Program-made: the position numbers and the translations under genes | Shown: piece by piece, positions 52,079-63,379 of the stretch | Layout of the letters: each line of letters opens with the position of its first letter | Numbering within the stretch: the stretch's first letter is position 1 | Assembly (NCBI GenBank): GCA_038363925.1 | Contig: JAQQWL010000002.1 | Location: 2,294,001 to 2,358,000 of the forward strand | Length of the DNA stretch: 64,000 nt | Source of the DNA: Apiospora phragmitis | Taxonomy: Eukaryota > Ascomycota > Sordariomycetes > Amphisphaeriales > Apiosporaceae | Direction of reading: 5' to 3' | The notes under the pieces: model-generated | What the model was told of the DNA's origin: nothing | The model's database searches: none | The model's input: only the letters and a program-made list of their open reading frames with translations

Positions 52079-54440
52079 ATGGCTTCATCCGAACTTACAG
52101 GTACTAGCTGGCTGTGGAAACCCACTCTCTTTGTCTCTCACTGAACGTATTTACAGAAGCAGACACGATCCGTATCCTCGTTGCTACGGACAATCATGTC
52201 GGCTATGGCGAGCGGGACCCTATACGGAAAGACGACAGCTGGAAGTCTTTCGATGAGATCCTTCGCCTTGCCCGCAAAGAAGATGTCAGTTTTCCCGTTA
52301 ATGTCGACATGGCTCCTGCTGATTGAAGATTAGGTCGACATGGTGCTGCTCGCCGGCGATCTCTTTCACGAGAACAAGCCTTCGAGACCCGCCATGTTCC
52401 AGGTCATGAGATCACTACGGAAGAACTGCCTGGGCATGAAGCCTGTCCAGCTACAGTTCTTGAGTGATGCAGTCGATGTATTTCATGGCGCTTTCAGCCA
52501 TGTCAACTACGAAGACCCGGATATCAACGTATCCATTCCCGTGTTTTCCATCCACGGCAATCATGATGACCCCTCGGGAGATGGCAATTACTGCTCATTA
52601 GACCTGCTTCAGGTCTCTGGTCTCGTGAATTACTTCGGACGCGTCCCTGAAGTGGACAACATCTCGGTGAAGCCGGTTCTTCTGCAGAAAGGCTCGACGA
52701 AGCTTGCCTTGTACGGCCTAAGCAACGTACGAGACGAGCGCATGTACAGGACGTTTCGCGACCATCACGTCAAGTGGTTCCGCCCGAACGTACAAACGAG
52801 CGATTGGTTCAACTTATTGGCAGTACACCAGAACCATCATGCTCACACAGCTACCAGCTACCTCGCCGAGAATGCACTTCCCGAGTGGCTAGACTTGGTG
52901 GTATGGGGCCACGAACACGAATGTCTTATTGACCCCACCCTCAACCCCGAAACGGGCTTCCACGTTATGCAGCCTGGATCATCGGTAGCAACATCTCTTG
53001 TGCCCGGCGAAGCGGTGGCAAAACACGTTGCCATTCTCAACGTAACAGGGAAGGAATTCAAGGTGGAAAAACACCGTATCAAGTCAGTCCGACCGTTCGT
53101 CACCAGAGAAATCGTACTTGCCAAGGACGATAGATTCAAGAGCTTGGCCAAAAAGAAGGACAACCGGTCGGAAATCACGCGGAGGCTTATGGAAGTTGTC
53201 GAGGAAATGATCACAGAGGCGAACGAAGAATGGACATCGATTCAAGACCACGACGAAAACCAGGATGAGGACCAGGAAGAGGGCGAGAATGCAGAACGAA
53301 ACGAGCCGCCGTTGCCTTTGATACGCTTGAAGGTTGAGTATACACCACCAGAAGGCGGCCTTTTCGACTGTGAGAACCCACAGCGTTTCTCAAACCGCTT
53401 TGCGGGAAAAGTTGCCAACACTCACGATGTCGTCTACTTCTACAAGAAGAAGACCATCCAGCGTATGTCTAATCAGACCTCCTACTACGATGATGCTTTT
53501 ATACTGACTTCACTTAGGTAAGGAGAAGATCGAGGAGATACCAGAAGAGACCCTCGCCGAGCTGGGTCTCAACGCCATTGAAGTCGAGCGTCTCGTCACT
53601 GAGTACTTTGAAAAGCAGACGCTCAAGATTTTGCCACAAGCACCATTCAACGACGCAGTAATCCAATTCGTAAACAAGGACGACAAGCATGTAATGGAAC
53701 AGTTTGTCGATGATCAGCTTACCACGCAGGTCAAGCAGATGATGTCGCTCAACGACGATGACGACGGAGATGAGGAGATACTCAACATCATGAAGAAGAT
53801 CAAAGCCAGAGAAGAAAAGCAATTCAAGGCTGGCGAAGTGAAGAGCAACCGCAGGATTGTCAAACCAAAGCCCGACGGTTGGGATTCGGATCTCGAGGGC
53901 CACTGGGAAGACCAAGAGGGAGTTATTACAGCCGTAGATGCTCAAGATGGCAAGTCACAGCCAGCAAAGGCTTCAGGCCGGGCGAAAGCAAGGAAGGGAG
54001 ACGATGACGACTTGGACATGGATTTAGACGACGATGTCGTGGAAGATTCAGTGCCAAAGAAGAGAGGTCGACTGGCCAAGGCGCCTTCCAAAGCAGCACC
54101 GAAGAAGGCATCTGCTAAGGGACGGGGACGTAAGGCAGGGCCTTTTGTAGATGAGGACGATGATGAAGATGACGATATTATCATGGACGACGATGAGGCA
54201 CCTGCACCCCCACCGAAACGAGGAGCAGCGGCAAAATCACAGCCAGCCAGGTCCCAACCGACACGGTCGCGGCCGTCACGAGCAGCAGCAGCCACTACCT
54301 CTAAGAAGCAAACCCAGCTCAACTTCTCGTCGCAGAAGGGGTCGCAGTCGAACGCGCTAGAGATCAGCGACGATGAGATATCGGACGACGACGATCCGTT
54401 TGAGACTATGCCAACGAAGAAGACGGCAAGGAAACGCTGA
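52079..54440 (+). CDS. MRE11: Double-strand-break repair nuclease Mre11
   Basis: Mre11 is the nuclease of the MRN/MRX complex with Rad50 and Nbs1/Xrs2, acting in end resection, telomere upkeep and checkpoint signalling. Exons are 52079-52100, 52157-52284, 52334-53462 and 53518-54440, joining in frame to 733 residues with no indel. Phosphoesterase motifs are all present: DNHVGYGERD, AGDLFHENKPSR, HGNHDDPSG, LAVHQNHHAHT and VVWGHEHEC. The capping domain ends near FYKKKTIQRKEKIEE. The C-terminal 180 residues are acidic and Lys/Arg/Ala-rich (DDDDLDMDLDDD; KKRGRLAKAPSKAAPKKA), ending with DDDDPFETMPTKKTARKR. The first exon encodes only seven residues. The second intron is 49 nt and is flanked by short repeats of exon sequence (see findings). 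Confidence 0.97.
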
Positions 54441-55690
54441 AATGATGCCATGTAACTTGTGGACGACGGGAACCGCATTGCCTTGATTACTGCCTTTCCA
54501 TGATGGAAGAGATCGGGTAGTGATTCACTTTAGCCTGCAGCATGCCCTTTACTTTAACCGAAGGCTCTAGATGTAGCTTGCAGACAGGCCAAGGGTTTGA
54601 TTATTAGCCATAGTCAATGGAAGAACAAAGGTTCGATGCTATCATATAACAATACCATAATCACAGTGAGTTCTGAAGCTCGTGTTAGTTATGATGATAG
54701 TCCCTGGCACCTGGGTAGCTGTTGGATCACTATTGGACAGGAGCCAATCCCGAGAGGGTCCCCCACCAGACCCCATCCACCGCCCCGACGTTTAGCCGGC
54801 CCAGGCCTGGCTTATCAAAACTAAGCTTTGGCGCAGAGAAATTTAGGATTTTTTTTCTTTCTTTTCTTCAACAAAATTGTACCTGAGCACACTTTATTGT
54901 AGGTGAGCTTGAGTGGGGATCGCGATTTATTTCGCGTTTCCCTGCTGCCAATCGAGTCTATCCTCTATCTTGTGCCCTAGAGCATATATAACTACGCCGT
55001 TATGGAAGCATGAGAGGGACGCCTTTCACGGCTCTCAAGGACCTATGCCTCTTACCGCCGGTCGTAACATTTCAATTCTTAATAAATATGACCTTTCGTA
55101 GAAGTGCCGCGCAACCACAGCCAAGTACTGGTGGTTGGATGGAAGGCAGGGTGATTCCAGTTAATTAATGTACGACATTTCACGGATGAAGAGTTTTTTT
55201 TCTCTTCATTTTTTCGACGTTCCTGTGCCCGTAGCAGGCGTATATATATATGTCCATCCATCTGAGCTGGATGAACATTCTCAATGTCCACATTGATCCC
55301 CTCTTAATTTTCGACATACTCATCCTGCTTTGCAACATGGTCCATCTATGCAGGTACCCATATTCGGCGGCCTATTCTGTCACCATATCTGAATGACCGG
55401 AAAACCTGCGTCATGTAGAGACGGAGCTCCATTCATGCTTAATGATTTCAGGCCGAAGCAGTCAATGAGTGAAGACGACTGGAAACATGGAGCAAAGCAA
55501 GGTACTGTCATGAATATGATTTGATTCGGCCCAGTACGGGCATAGCAGAGAAGTATTCTTCATATATATTTCACTCAAGTCAAGTACCTTGCTCAAGTCT
55601 AGGGTTGTATCATGCGTTCCCAATACCAGTACAGCAGGCTGCCCAGTCCGATATCATATATATAGCCCGTCTGCCGCTACAGCAGTAGCA
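54441..55690. other. Intergenic, convergent 3' flanks
   Basis: This lies between MRE11 (+) and the PP2C gene (-). A short (TA)n run is near 55241-55250 and T-rich runs lie at 54850-54870 and 55190-55215. No gene is seen. Confidence 0.6.
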
Positions 55691-57715
55691 TTATCTTCGA
55701 TCCCTCCTAGGATCAAGAGCCTCATTGCGTCGATAGTCTCTGATTTCCTTCGTACCCAAACTGCCGAGCCCACCTTCGCTTCTTCTCTCCCAGCCGCCGA
55801 GGCGGACAACGAGACAAGTTGAGTTGTCTCCGTTACTCGTGACCTCGTTGGCGTAGTTCACCACGTCGGTGGCTCCCTCCTCGGGCGTCTTGGCCTCCTT
55901 GACGATGTCCACAATCTCCTGGTCGCTGAGGGTGCCCGAGATGCCGTCCGACATCAGCACAATAAAGCTGTACTGTGCTTGGCCAAGCTCCGTCCTGGTG
56001 ATCTCGGGCTCGGCCGACACGCCCAGGCGCTTGGAGCCCATGTCTCCAAAGGCGCGCGAGTTCGCCAACCCCTGGATGCGCTCCTCGCCGAAAGAGTCGG
56101 TGATGAAGGAGGCCGTGTAGCGGCGCAGACGTTGAGCCTCACTTGGCGAGCTGGGGTGGTGATCACTAGTCAGGGGCTTTGCCAGGCCTGTTGAGGTCTC
56201 GCAGAGCAAAATTCGCGTGTCTCCTACGTGAGCGACAATCAATGTGCTAGTAGCCGCCGGATGCCAGAACGGCGCAGGTGTCGGGGTAGAGATCAGAGCG
56301 ATGGAAGCAGTAGAACCTCCCTTGAATCGTTTTCCACCTCCGATCCCGTGGCCTGATGGGGGCGCGTGGTGCGGTGCTCCTAGGATTTCGTCGTTATTAA
56401 GAGCGGTATCCGCAACGTACGGGTCGTCAGGGTCCGGTTTACGTGCTTGGGCCCGGATAAAGTCTAGATCAGCCCGGAGGAAGGCATATGTCAAGACAGC
56501 CTCTATCGTGACGGGTGGCTCAGGGGTATCTGGCTCTCGTCGTACCCCGAAATGGGGCGGATTAAAGCGCCGAAAGTAACCCCCAATGGCCTCCTTGTAC
56601 TCCTTTACAAGGGCCTTTTGCAATCTGAGTGCCTTCGACTCGTTGCCCTCAGCAGGTTCAGGTTTGGAGCCGGCCATGGCTTCGGCGTTGTCGACCTCGT
56701 TGATGGCGCCATGCTTGTCTGCCTTGGGTATCTCAGCCTCATGCTTGACTTCTTGAGGGCCCTTCAGATCCATGCTGCCCAGTTGTTTGGCCCCGCCGGC
56801 ATCTTTGTCTCTCATCATAGGAGTAGGAACCAGCTGCGGTTCGCTGATACTTTTCCTGTTGGCTTTGAGACTACTTTTGAGTTCAAACTCGCTAGCTGCC
56901 TCCTCGATGTAGCCATGTAGCTCCTCTCGTAGGAAGTCACTGCACTGGTTGCCACCATGGCCATCAAAGACGGCGAAGTAAAAGATCTGGGGATCACCAA
57001 ATGCACTGTCGGCCGGGGTCCCCCCTTCTTTCTTGTTTATGGCACTTCGAACCAGGCTGATCGGAGTGCGTTTCGCAAAAGATGGCATGTCTATGGTCCC
57101 AGCCTGATTTGTGTCTTCGTTGTGCGGCCGCTGGCCCCGCGACTCGGCGACTCCGAAGTGATGCTTCGCACTGCGTAACGGTATCCGTACCACGGTAAGG
57201 TCGCGGTTTGCTGACACATTGGGCGGCGCAGCCGCAGGGGCAGGCGATGAGCCTGGAGTTGGCACATATCGTGTCGCGGCGGATCGGGGTAGCCTGTGGT
57301 GCGGACCGGATATACGCGAATCTGGGTGTAGAGACGAAGAGGGAAGATGTGTTACGAAATAGTTGTGGAAGCCGCGTCGAGAAGCTTGCGACTGTGCACT
57401 CGAGGCAGAGTCCTGCGGCGACTCCTCGGGAGTTCCAGGCCCAGCGGCAGAAGTGTCACTGAGCTTTCGCGTAACCGATAGGCAACGTAACGGGGTCCGA
57501 CGCAAGGATTTAGCGTGTTGCGATGTGTGTAGCGCCGGTGCTCTGCGTGTTTGAGCTTCGACATAGTTGGCGATGAAGCCTGGTAACAAGCGCCTGGTCA
57601 GCACAAGACGCCCTGATGGGTAGCTCTTGAAGAACAATCCTTGTCAGGCCATGGAGGACTTACCATAAGAGTCTTTTAAGGACCATCGTTTCGAGGACCG
57701 TGGGCGAAAGGACAT
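55691..57715 (-). CDS. Mitochondrial PP2C-type Ser/Thr phosphatase (Ptc5/Ptc6-like)
   Basis: This is a metal-dependent phosphatase of 657 residues. Exon 1 (57715-57664) encodes MSFRPRSSKRWSLKDSYG; a 51-nt intron (GTAAGT...CATCAG) leads to exon 2 (57612-55691). The N-terminus is Arg/Ser-rich with no acid for about 30 residues, as expected of a mitochondrial presequence. PP2C motifs are GQRPHNEDTNQAG, YFAVFDGHGGNQCSDFL, GGSTASIALI, VAHVGDTRILL, LANSRAFGDMGSKRL, FIVLMSDGISGTLSDQEI and GDNSTCLVVR, with the metal-binding Asp residues in place. A Lys/Glu-rich insert of about 110 residues sits between the second and third motifs. In yeast the mitochondrial PP2Cs regulate pyruvate dehydrogenase and mitophagy; which one this matches is unresolved. 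A nearer in-frame start would need a non-ATG codon, so I favour the two-exon model. Confidence 0.88.
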
Positions 57716-59289
57716 TGTAGATTCAGAGTACCACGTGGGTTAAGAGTTTCCGGTGAAACACTATCGTTACTATTGCAAAGCGTAATCGGTGCGTATGCCT
57801 TCCATGAAGCATGCGACAGGATCGATGGTTGAGACTACGATGCGGTAATCCAAGGCCGTGTCCAAATGCAGTGATCAACCTTGAGGCAATGGGGGCAACG
57901 GAAGCGAAACGGCTAGCCGAGGCGAGTTCTTCTTGGATATATTTTTTTGGATCTTTCTTGTTCCGTTATACCTACTGTGCGGCCGGAAGGTCCAAGGGCC
58001 AATCGAGGGAGAAATCCGGCGTGATCGATGTTTCCGTTTGGGATGTTGTTGAGGATTGTGTTACCCTTAATGTTGGGAGAGGAGTGATGGTTGAATTCGA
58101 GCACTAACTTTAGGTTACACAGCACTGGAACAGACTCCCTCACTTTTGGCTGCGGCTTTCTCTGCTGTGTGACCACGGCGGAAGATATCCACCTGCGGCC
58201 CACAGCCAACCTCAGGACTCGGGGTCGGAACAGCCCATTCCATTCAGGAGGATCTATCTCGCGTGTAACCAATCTGACCATCTGAGGTCTTATTGATCCA
58301 TCATTACATAATTGCAGTCTCAGATGGTTGGCAACAAGAGCCAGTACTCCGTAGCCTGGCACCTGGCACGCTGGGGGAGCTTGGGGAGGGCCTTGCTTGC
58401 CCCGGCCAACTCCATGACTTGCCGTCGCAACCGCTAACACCGATGACCGCATTGCCTACACGCGGGGTTTCGAGCAGCAAAGCGACGGTACTTACGAAAC
58501 CACATATCTACATATCTCATGACTGCTCATCAACCGATATGGTCGCTGGGGCTGATTTGATCAGGGCGTTAGCCGCATATCCAACTGTATACCTAATTAA
58601 GGTAGCTGCTTCTGGTGTTAGATCTGGTTAGTTCGGAGTCTTGTTACACACTCAAGGCACTTCTGGTCAACTGCCAATTGGCCTGACTGCGTACCTACTT
58701 GAGGTTACCTAACCTAAGGTACTTCCAATACTAGTAACGTTTGTGCCACCAAAGACCGCCGCTGATTGCAGGTCCTCCTCTCCTAATTCCCATCTCTAGC
58801 AATCGCGGTTTCCAAGGCCCAAGTCAAACATTCTACACAAAACTACATACTTCCAACTTGTTAGCGTCACCACCGTCACCCACATCCTGGATCGATCTTC
58901 ACTTCAAGGATCAAGTGTCGAGGATACCTGCTGCCCCCGGCCAACCGTACACGTGCACGCCCTACCCTCCACCTTCCCAAACCCCCGGCGTTGTCGTTGA
59001 TAATTCGGCAAACCTCATCTTGGCTGGCGGCCTGACTAGCACCCAGGACTCCACTTTCCACATTGCCTGAATATCTTTTGCCCACCCGTCACGCAGGCGC
59101 TATTTCTATACAAATATCCGGACATGTCCATCTCCAACGTGGGCTCGATTGTTCTACAGGTTGTCGTGTTTGTGACAACTCTGGTCAACTTCCAATCCGC
59201 ACTAGCCCATGTGGAACCTGTCGCTCTCATCGGCCTGTATATCATCTCGCGTCTCTTTGCCCGGGGCCCGACGACTTCTGTGTGTCAGG
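57716..59289. promoter_or_regulatory. Divergent promoter region, PP2C / TDT transporter
   Basis: A CACGTG box at 57732-57737 lies 17 nt upstream of the PP2C ATG. AGGTTACCTAACCT near 58702-58715 is an inverted repeat of 6-bp arms. Several short open frames show no family features. No gene is seen. Confidence 0.5.
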
Positions 59290-60967
59290 ATGCCTCGACC
59301 GTTGAACTTAGAGATCGAGGCTACTGCCAATGGCTACATAACGCCCCGGGAGGGACACCATATGTCTGGAGACTGCCCCCTCGAGTCAAGTCGTCTGCAC
59401 GAGAGGCGCGTCTTGAACTCAAACCACCAAGCAGCTCCTAGTCCTGCAAGTCTGGCCAAGATGCTCTCCAATGCGCAGAAGCAGGGCCACTCCACCAAAG
59501 TTGGCTTACGAGATCGTATATGCTGCCACCAATGGAATTGGTTCACCATGGTAGGTCGTCCCTCGTCCGATACATTTCCATGCCGAGTCTATATGTGCTA
59601 ACACGTTATTAGACTATGGTAAGCTAGGACACAAAGTTGCCAATGTTTTCTTATTCTTATCTCATCCATCTATAGGCAACAGGAGGCGTATCCAACGTTC
59701 TCCATACTTGTAAGGGGACCCAAAAGTTCTCATGTCTGCTCTTATTCTAACCGGACTACAGTGCCCTATGATGCAAAGTGGCTTTATTATATTGGTCTCG
59801 TCTTCATGATAATCAACATATGTTTCTTCGTGGCCAATTGCGCACTCGCTATCATGAGGTTCAGTTTCTCGCCCGGTGCTTTCATTCATTCTTTCACGGA
59901 TCAGATGGAATGCCTCTTTATTCCCGCTGTGGTAGGTACCCATCCCATTCCCTCTTAACGATGTACAAATGTAGCTTACAATCTTAGGTTGTTTCGTGAG
60001 TAAACGTAGCTTATACGGAATGATTATTCCTCTAACATACGTTGTCAAGGGCGGGCATCATTTTGATCAACGTGTGCGAGTATGGGATTCCAAACGCTGG
60101 CCCCTGGCTTCAGCGTGCTGTCGAAGTACTCTTCTGGGTCTACATCACTGTGAGCGTCACCGCTAGCTGTGGCATGTATTTGATACTCTGGTCAACACAG
60201 TCAGTCGTCTCAGTCATCGAGCCTTTTGAACCGGCCAGTCTACGTTTGCTAACTCGCCCATTAGGATTTTCCCCATACACACGATGACTCCGGTTTGGGT
60301 GTTTCCGGCTTACCCCCTACTTCTAGCCGCACCGTTCGCTACCAATCTCATCACTGGCGTAACTCAGCAAAACTCGGCCATAGTCATTCATCGGATGGCT
60401 ATTTCTCTGTGTGCTCTAACAGTTCAGGGGACCGGGTTTCTCATTAGTTTCATGGTGTGCGCGGCCTTCCTGTATCGTCTTATGACGCAAAAGCTGCCGC
60501 AAGACATGCAGCGACCTGGTGTATTTATATCTATTGGTCCAGCCGGGTTTACATGCGCCGGCGTTGTTGTACTGGGGAGTCAGGTGGACATGATCTTACC
60601 AGATGACATGGATGGACGCATATACGCAATCTGGAGTTTGCGGTTCATATCGATAGTGATGGGTCTCTGGCTCTGGGGCTTGAGCAAGTGGTTTTTCGTC
60701 GTATCAGTCGGGTCACTACACAAGTACCTGCGCAAGGAGCATACGATGCCCTTTCAGATGACATGGTGGAGTTTTGTCTTTCCCAATACGGCCCTGGTCA
60801 CGGCCACTTCAGCGTTAGCCAAGGCGTTTAACAACACCGGACTGAAGATTTACAGCTGCGTCATGGCAGCGATACTGATTTTTGTGTGGTGCTTGGTTCT
60901 TATTAGAATGATCAAGGCACTGTGGCGACACGAGGTGCTTTGGCCGAAAGAGGTAGACAGCGATTGA
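59290..60967 (+). CDS. TDT-family membrane transporter (Mae1/Ssu1-like) with two micro-exons
   Basis: This transporter belongs to the tellurite-resistance/dicarboxylate family, whose fungal members move malate (Mae1) or export sulfite (Ssu1). Seven exons join in frame to 443 residues: 59290-59550, 59613-59618, 59676-59709, 59762-59931, 59988-59995, 60050-60199 and 60265-60967. Exon 2 is 6 nt (Thr-Met) and exon 5 is 8 nt; including both gives the family pattern WNWFTMTMATGGVSNVLHTL and ECLFIPAVVVSAGIILINVCEYG. The remaining hydrophobic segments include EVLFWVYITVSVTASCGMYL, VWVFPAYPLLLAAPFATNLI, ISFMVCAAFLYRL, GPAGFTCAGVVVLGSQ, FISIVMGLWLWGLSKWFF, MTWWSFVFPNTALVTATSAL and AAILIFVWCLVLIRMIKAL. 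The substrate is unknown. The start is the first in-frame ATG after a pyrimidine-rich leader. Confidence 0.85.
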
Positions 60968-61431
60968 AGAGGCTGACGAGATAGACGAAGAGGTTGATGA
61001 GATAGACTACAGAATAGAGCTCAGGCCGTTTTTCAGCCATTTTGAAGAAGCTACGCGTTTATGCGGTGTTGTCTATTGACTATTTGGTTCTTTTTTTTCT
61101 ATTGATATACAATTAACGGGCGACCCCCTTTCTACACAATTGCCACTGGGTCTTCAGCTCTGATATGGCACCACGATGCTTGCGTCCTATACGGAGTACC
61201 ACGACCATGACGCAGCTGTGGGGCCAAGCCACTAATCGCAACTTCATCCCAACCCTTGAAGTCCGTCCCTCATTCATCGACATTCCATAAAAGACGAGCC
61301 AGAGCAGCAAATGTCGCAAGACTAGGCTCAACCCGGCTTTGATTTGACTTTCTTCGGGCTCCATCCATGGTATACATTATTTCGAACTCACTTCTTATCA
61401 ATACTTCACATCAAAGGCAGGGTATGTATGA
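60968..61431. other. Intergenic, tandem genes
   Basis: This 464-nt stretch lies between the TDT transporter and the antiporter, both rightward. It contains a T-rich tract near 61090-61100. No gene is seen. Confidence 0.6.
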
Positions 61432-63379
61432 ATGATGCCTGCGGTATCGCTCCCTTACCATGAGCCGGGTCTTGAGGACATCCTCATCCTGTCCAGCTTC
61501 CTCCTGACTCTGAACATCGTCAACTCTGTCCTGGACCGGACGCTCTACTGCGGCCTCGTCGGGCAGGTCTTCGTCGGTGTTGCGTGGGGCACGCCTGGCG
61601 GTGGATGGCTCTCGGAGCCCGTCAAACATGCCATCGTGCAGCTGGGCTATCTCGGGCTCATCATGATTGTTTTTGAAGGTATGTAGCAACCTATAAATAT
61701 ATCTCCCTTGCGTGTATATGACATTATGTCATCTATGTTGTATATAGGTACGTGAACTGACGACTAATACTGTGCCACGCAATCAATCCATTAGGCGGCT
61801 CCTCGAACTCCCTCCCCACCATGCGCGCCAACCTGCTGCTCTCGTCCTGCGTCGCCCTGACGGGCATCGCGGCGCCCATCGGCCTCTCTTTCCTGCTGGG
61901 GCCCCTCGCGGGCGCCGCACCGCTGCAGTCGTTCGCGGCGGGAGCCGCGCTCTGCTCCACCAGCCTCGGCACCACGTTCACGGTGCTGAGCACGAGCGGC
62001 GGCGGGGCTGCTGGTGGTAATAATATCGCGCCCGCTATCGTGGTCAGGCCGGTGTTTGTCTCCGTCGCGTTCGCGGTCGCGGTTCCTCTGGCTTGCCGCT
62101 TTGTTTTGCGTCCCTTGATGGCGTACGTGTGGAGGAAGAAACAGTCGACTTCGAAGAAACAGAAGCACTCGGAGCAGGAGCAGTCCCGGGGGCTGCTGTC
62201 CCGGCTGACGCAAGCAGGGCAGAGCGCCTTGCTCGTGCAGACGGGCGTCCTGCTCGGGCTCGTGGCGGCTGCGGGCTACGCCGGCGCCTCGGTGCTGCTG
62301 GCCGCCTACCTGGCCGGCATCGTGGCGAGCTGGTGGCGCGACGAGCGTGCTGCTCTCGTCGCTGCTAGTCCTTCTTCCGAGCAGGTGGTAACGGGCGGAG
62401 CTTCTTCTACGGCAGAGGACACTGGCTCCTCTTCTGCACCGCATCCACCGACAACTGCTCGCGAAGATAATGCAAATGCAAGCTCTGATTCACGCCAGCA
62501 AGGAGCGGCTCCAAAAGAGACGGATACCCGGGATATGTACTCTACGTACTACGGCGACTCGGTCGAGCGCATCCTGAAGCCTTTCTTTTTTGTAAGTTGT
62601 CGTCACACTTCTACTCCATCTAGCATCTTTATCCTACGTGGATGTGTCATGAGTTTACAGGTGATATCAAGGCATCGATCGGCTTCTCGATCCCCATAAG
62701 TCGCATGTTTAGCGGCCCAGTAGTATGGCGCGGCATCATCTACACAGTCCTCATGATTCTGGGCAAGACTCTGTGCGGTGCCTGGCTTGTTCGTTTTCCG
62801 TTATCCGTCAGCAGCCTCTTCAAAGGCATGTACTCGTCAGCTTCTCGTACTGCCCGCATCCTATTACAAGGCATCAACCCGGGAAAGTTGATCCATCAAA
62901 GACCACAGAAAGGCCAAGGCGAGAAGTCGAGCGTCATCGAGAACACAGAGCAATCTACCGGGCAGGCAACAATGCCCCATGGCCAGACAGACGAAGCAAA
63001 CAGTCAACATACTCCAACAGCACCAGCAACTTCGAGATCGGCTCCGCAAGCCAAGCAGTCTAGCCAGCCGAGAAAGCCACTGTCACTCTACCCTTCGGGC
63101 ATTGTGTCCAGTGCCATGGTCGCGAGAGGAGAGATCGGGTTTCTCATCTCCTCGGTTGCCGAGAGCAAGGGGATATTTCGGAGTTCGTCATCGCCGTCGG
63201 AAGAGGAGGTATCGGAAATTTTCCTAATCATCACGTGGGCCATTGTCCTGTGCACAATCCTCGGGCCGCTATGTGTCGGACTCCTGGTGAGGAGGGTAAA
63301 GAAGCTGGAGGGCCGGAGTGCACAAGGCCAGGTCGAAGGGGACAGGAAGAATGTGCTTGGAGTATGGGGTGTTTCTTGA
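61432..63379 (+). CDS. CPA-type Na+(K+)/H+ antiporter lacking the usual Asp-Asp segment
   Basis: Exons are 61432-61678, 61795-62591 and 62672-63379 (116- and 80-nt introns), giving 583 residues in frame. Family features are LPYHEPGLEDILILSSFLLT, YCGLVGQVFVGVAWGTPGGG, VQLGYLGLIMIVFEGG, NSLPTMRANLLLSSCVAL, SFAAGAALCSTSLGTTFTVL, IVVRPVFVSVAFAVAVPLAC, PFFFASIGFSIPISRMF and VARGEIGFLISSVAESKGIF. These fit fungal sodium/hydrogen exchangers of the CPA superfamily. In the relatives I know, FTVLSTSG is followed by about 30 residues ending in a MMDDVVGL helix whose Asp pair binds the ions; here FTVLSTSG is followed directly by GGAAGGNNIAPAIVVRP, so that helix is missing in frame (61990-62035). Ser/Gln-rich inserts of about 60 residues interrupt two loops. 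The gene is either non-functional for exchange or the segment was lost in assembly. Confidence 0.85.

Noticed and set aside
57613..57663. A 24-nt intron ending at the first AG in the PP2C gene
   Set aside because: It is shorter than any other intron here and loses phase; the 51-nt intron ending at CATCAG keeps frame and has a CTGAC branch-like site.
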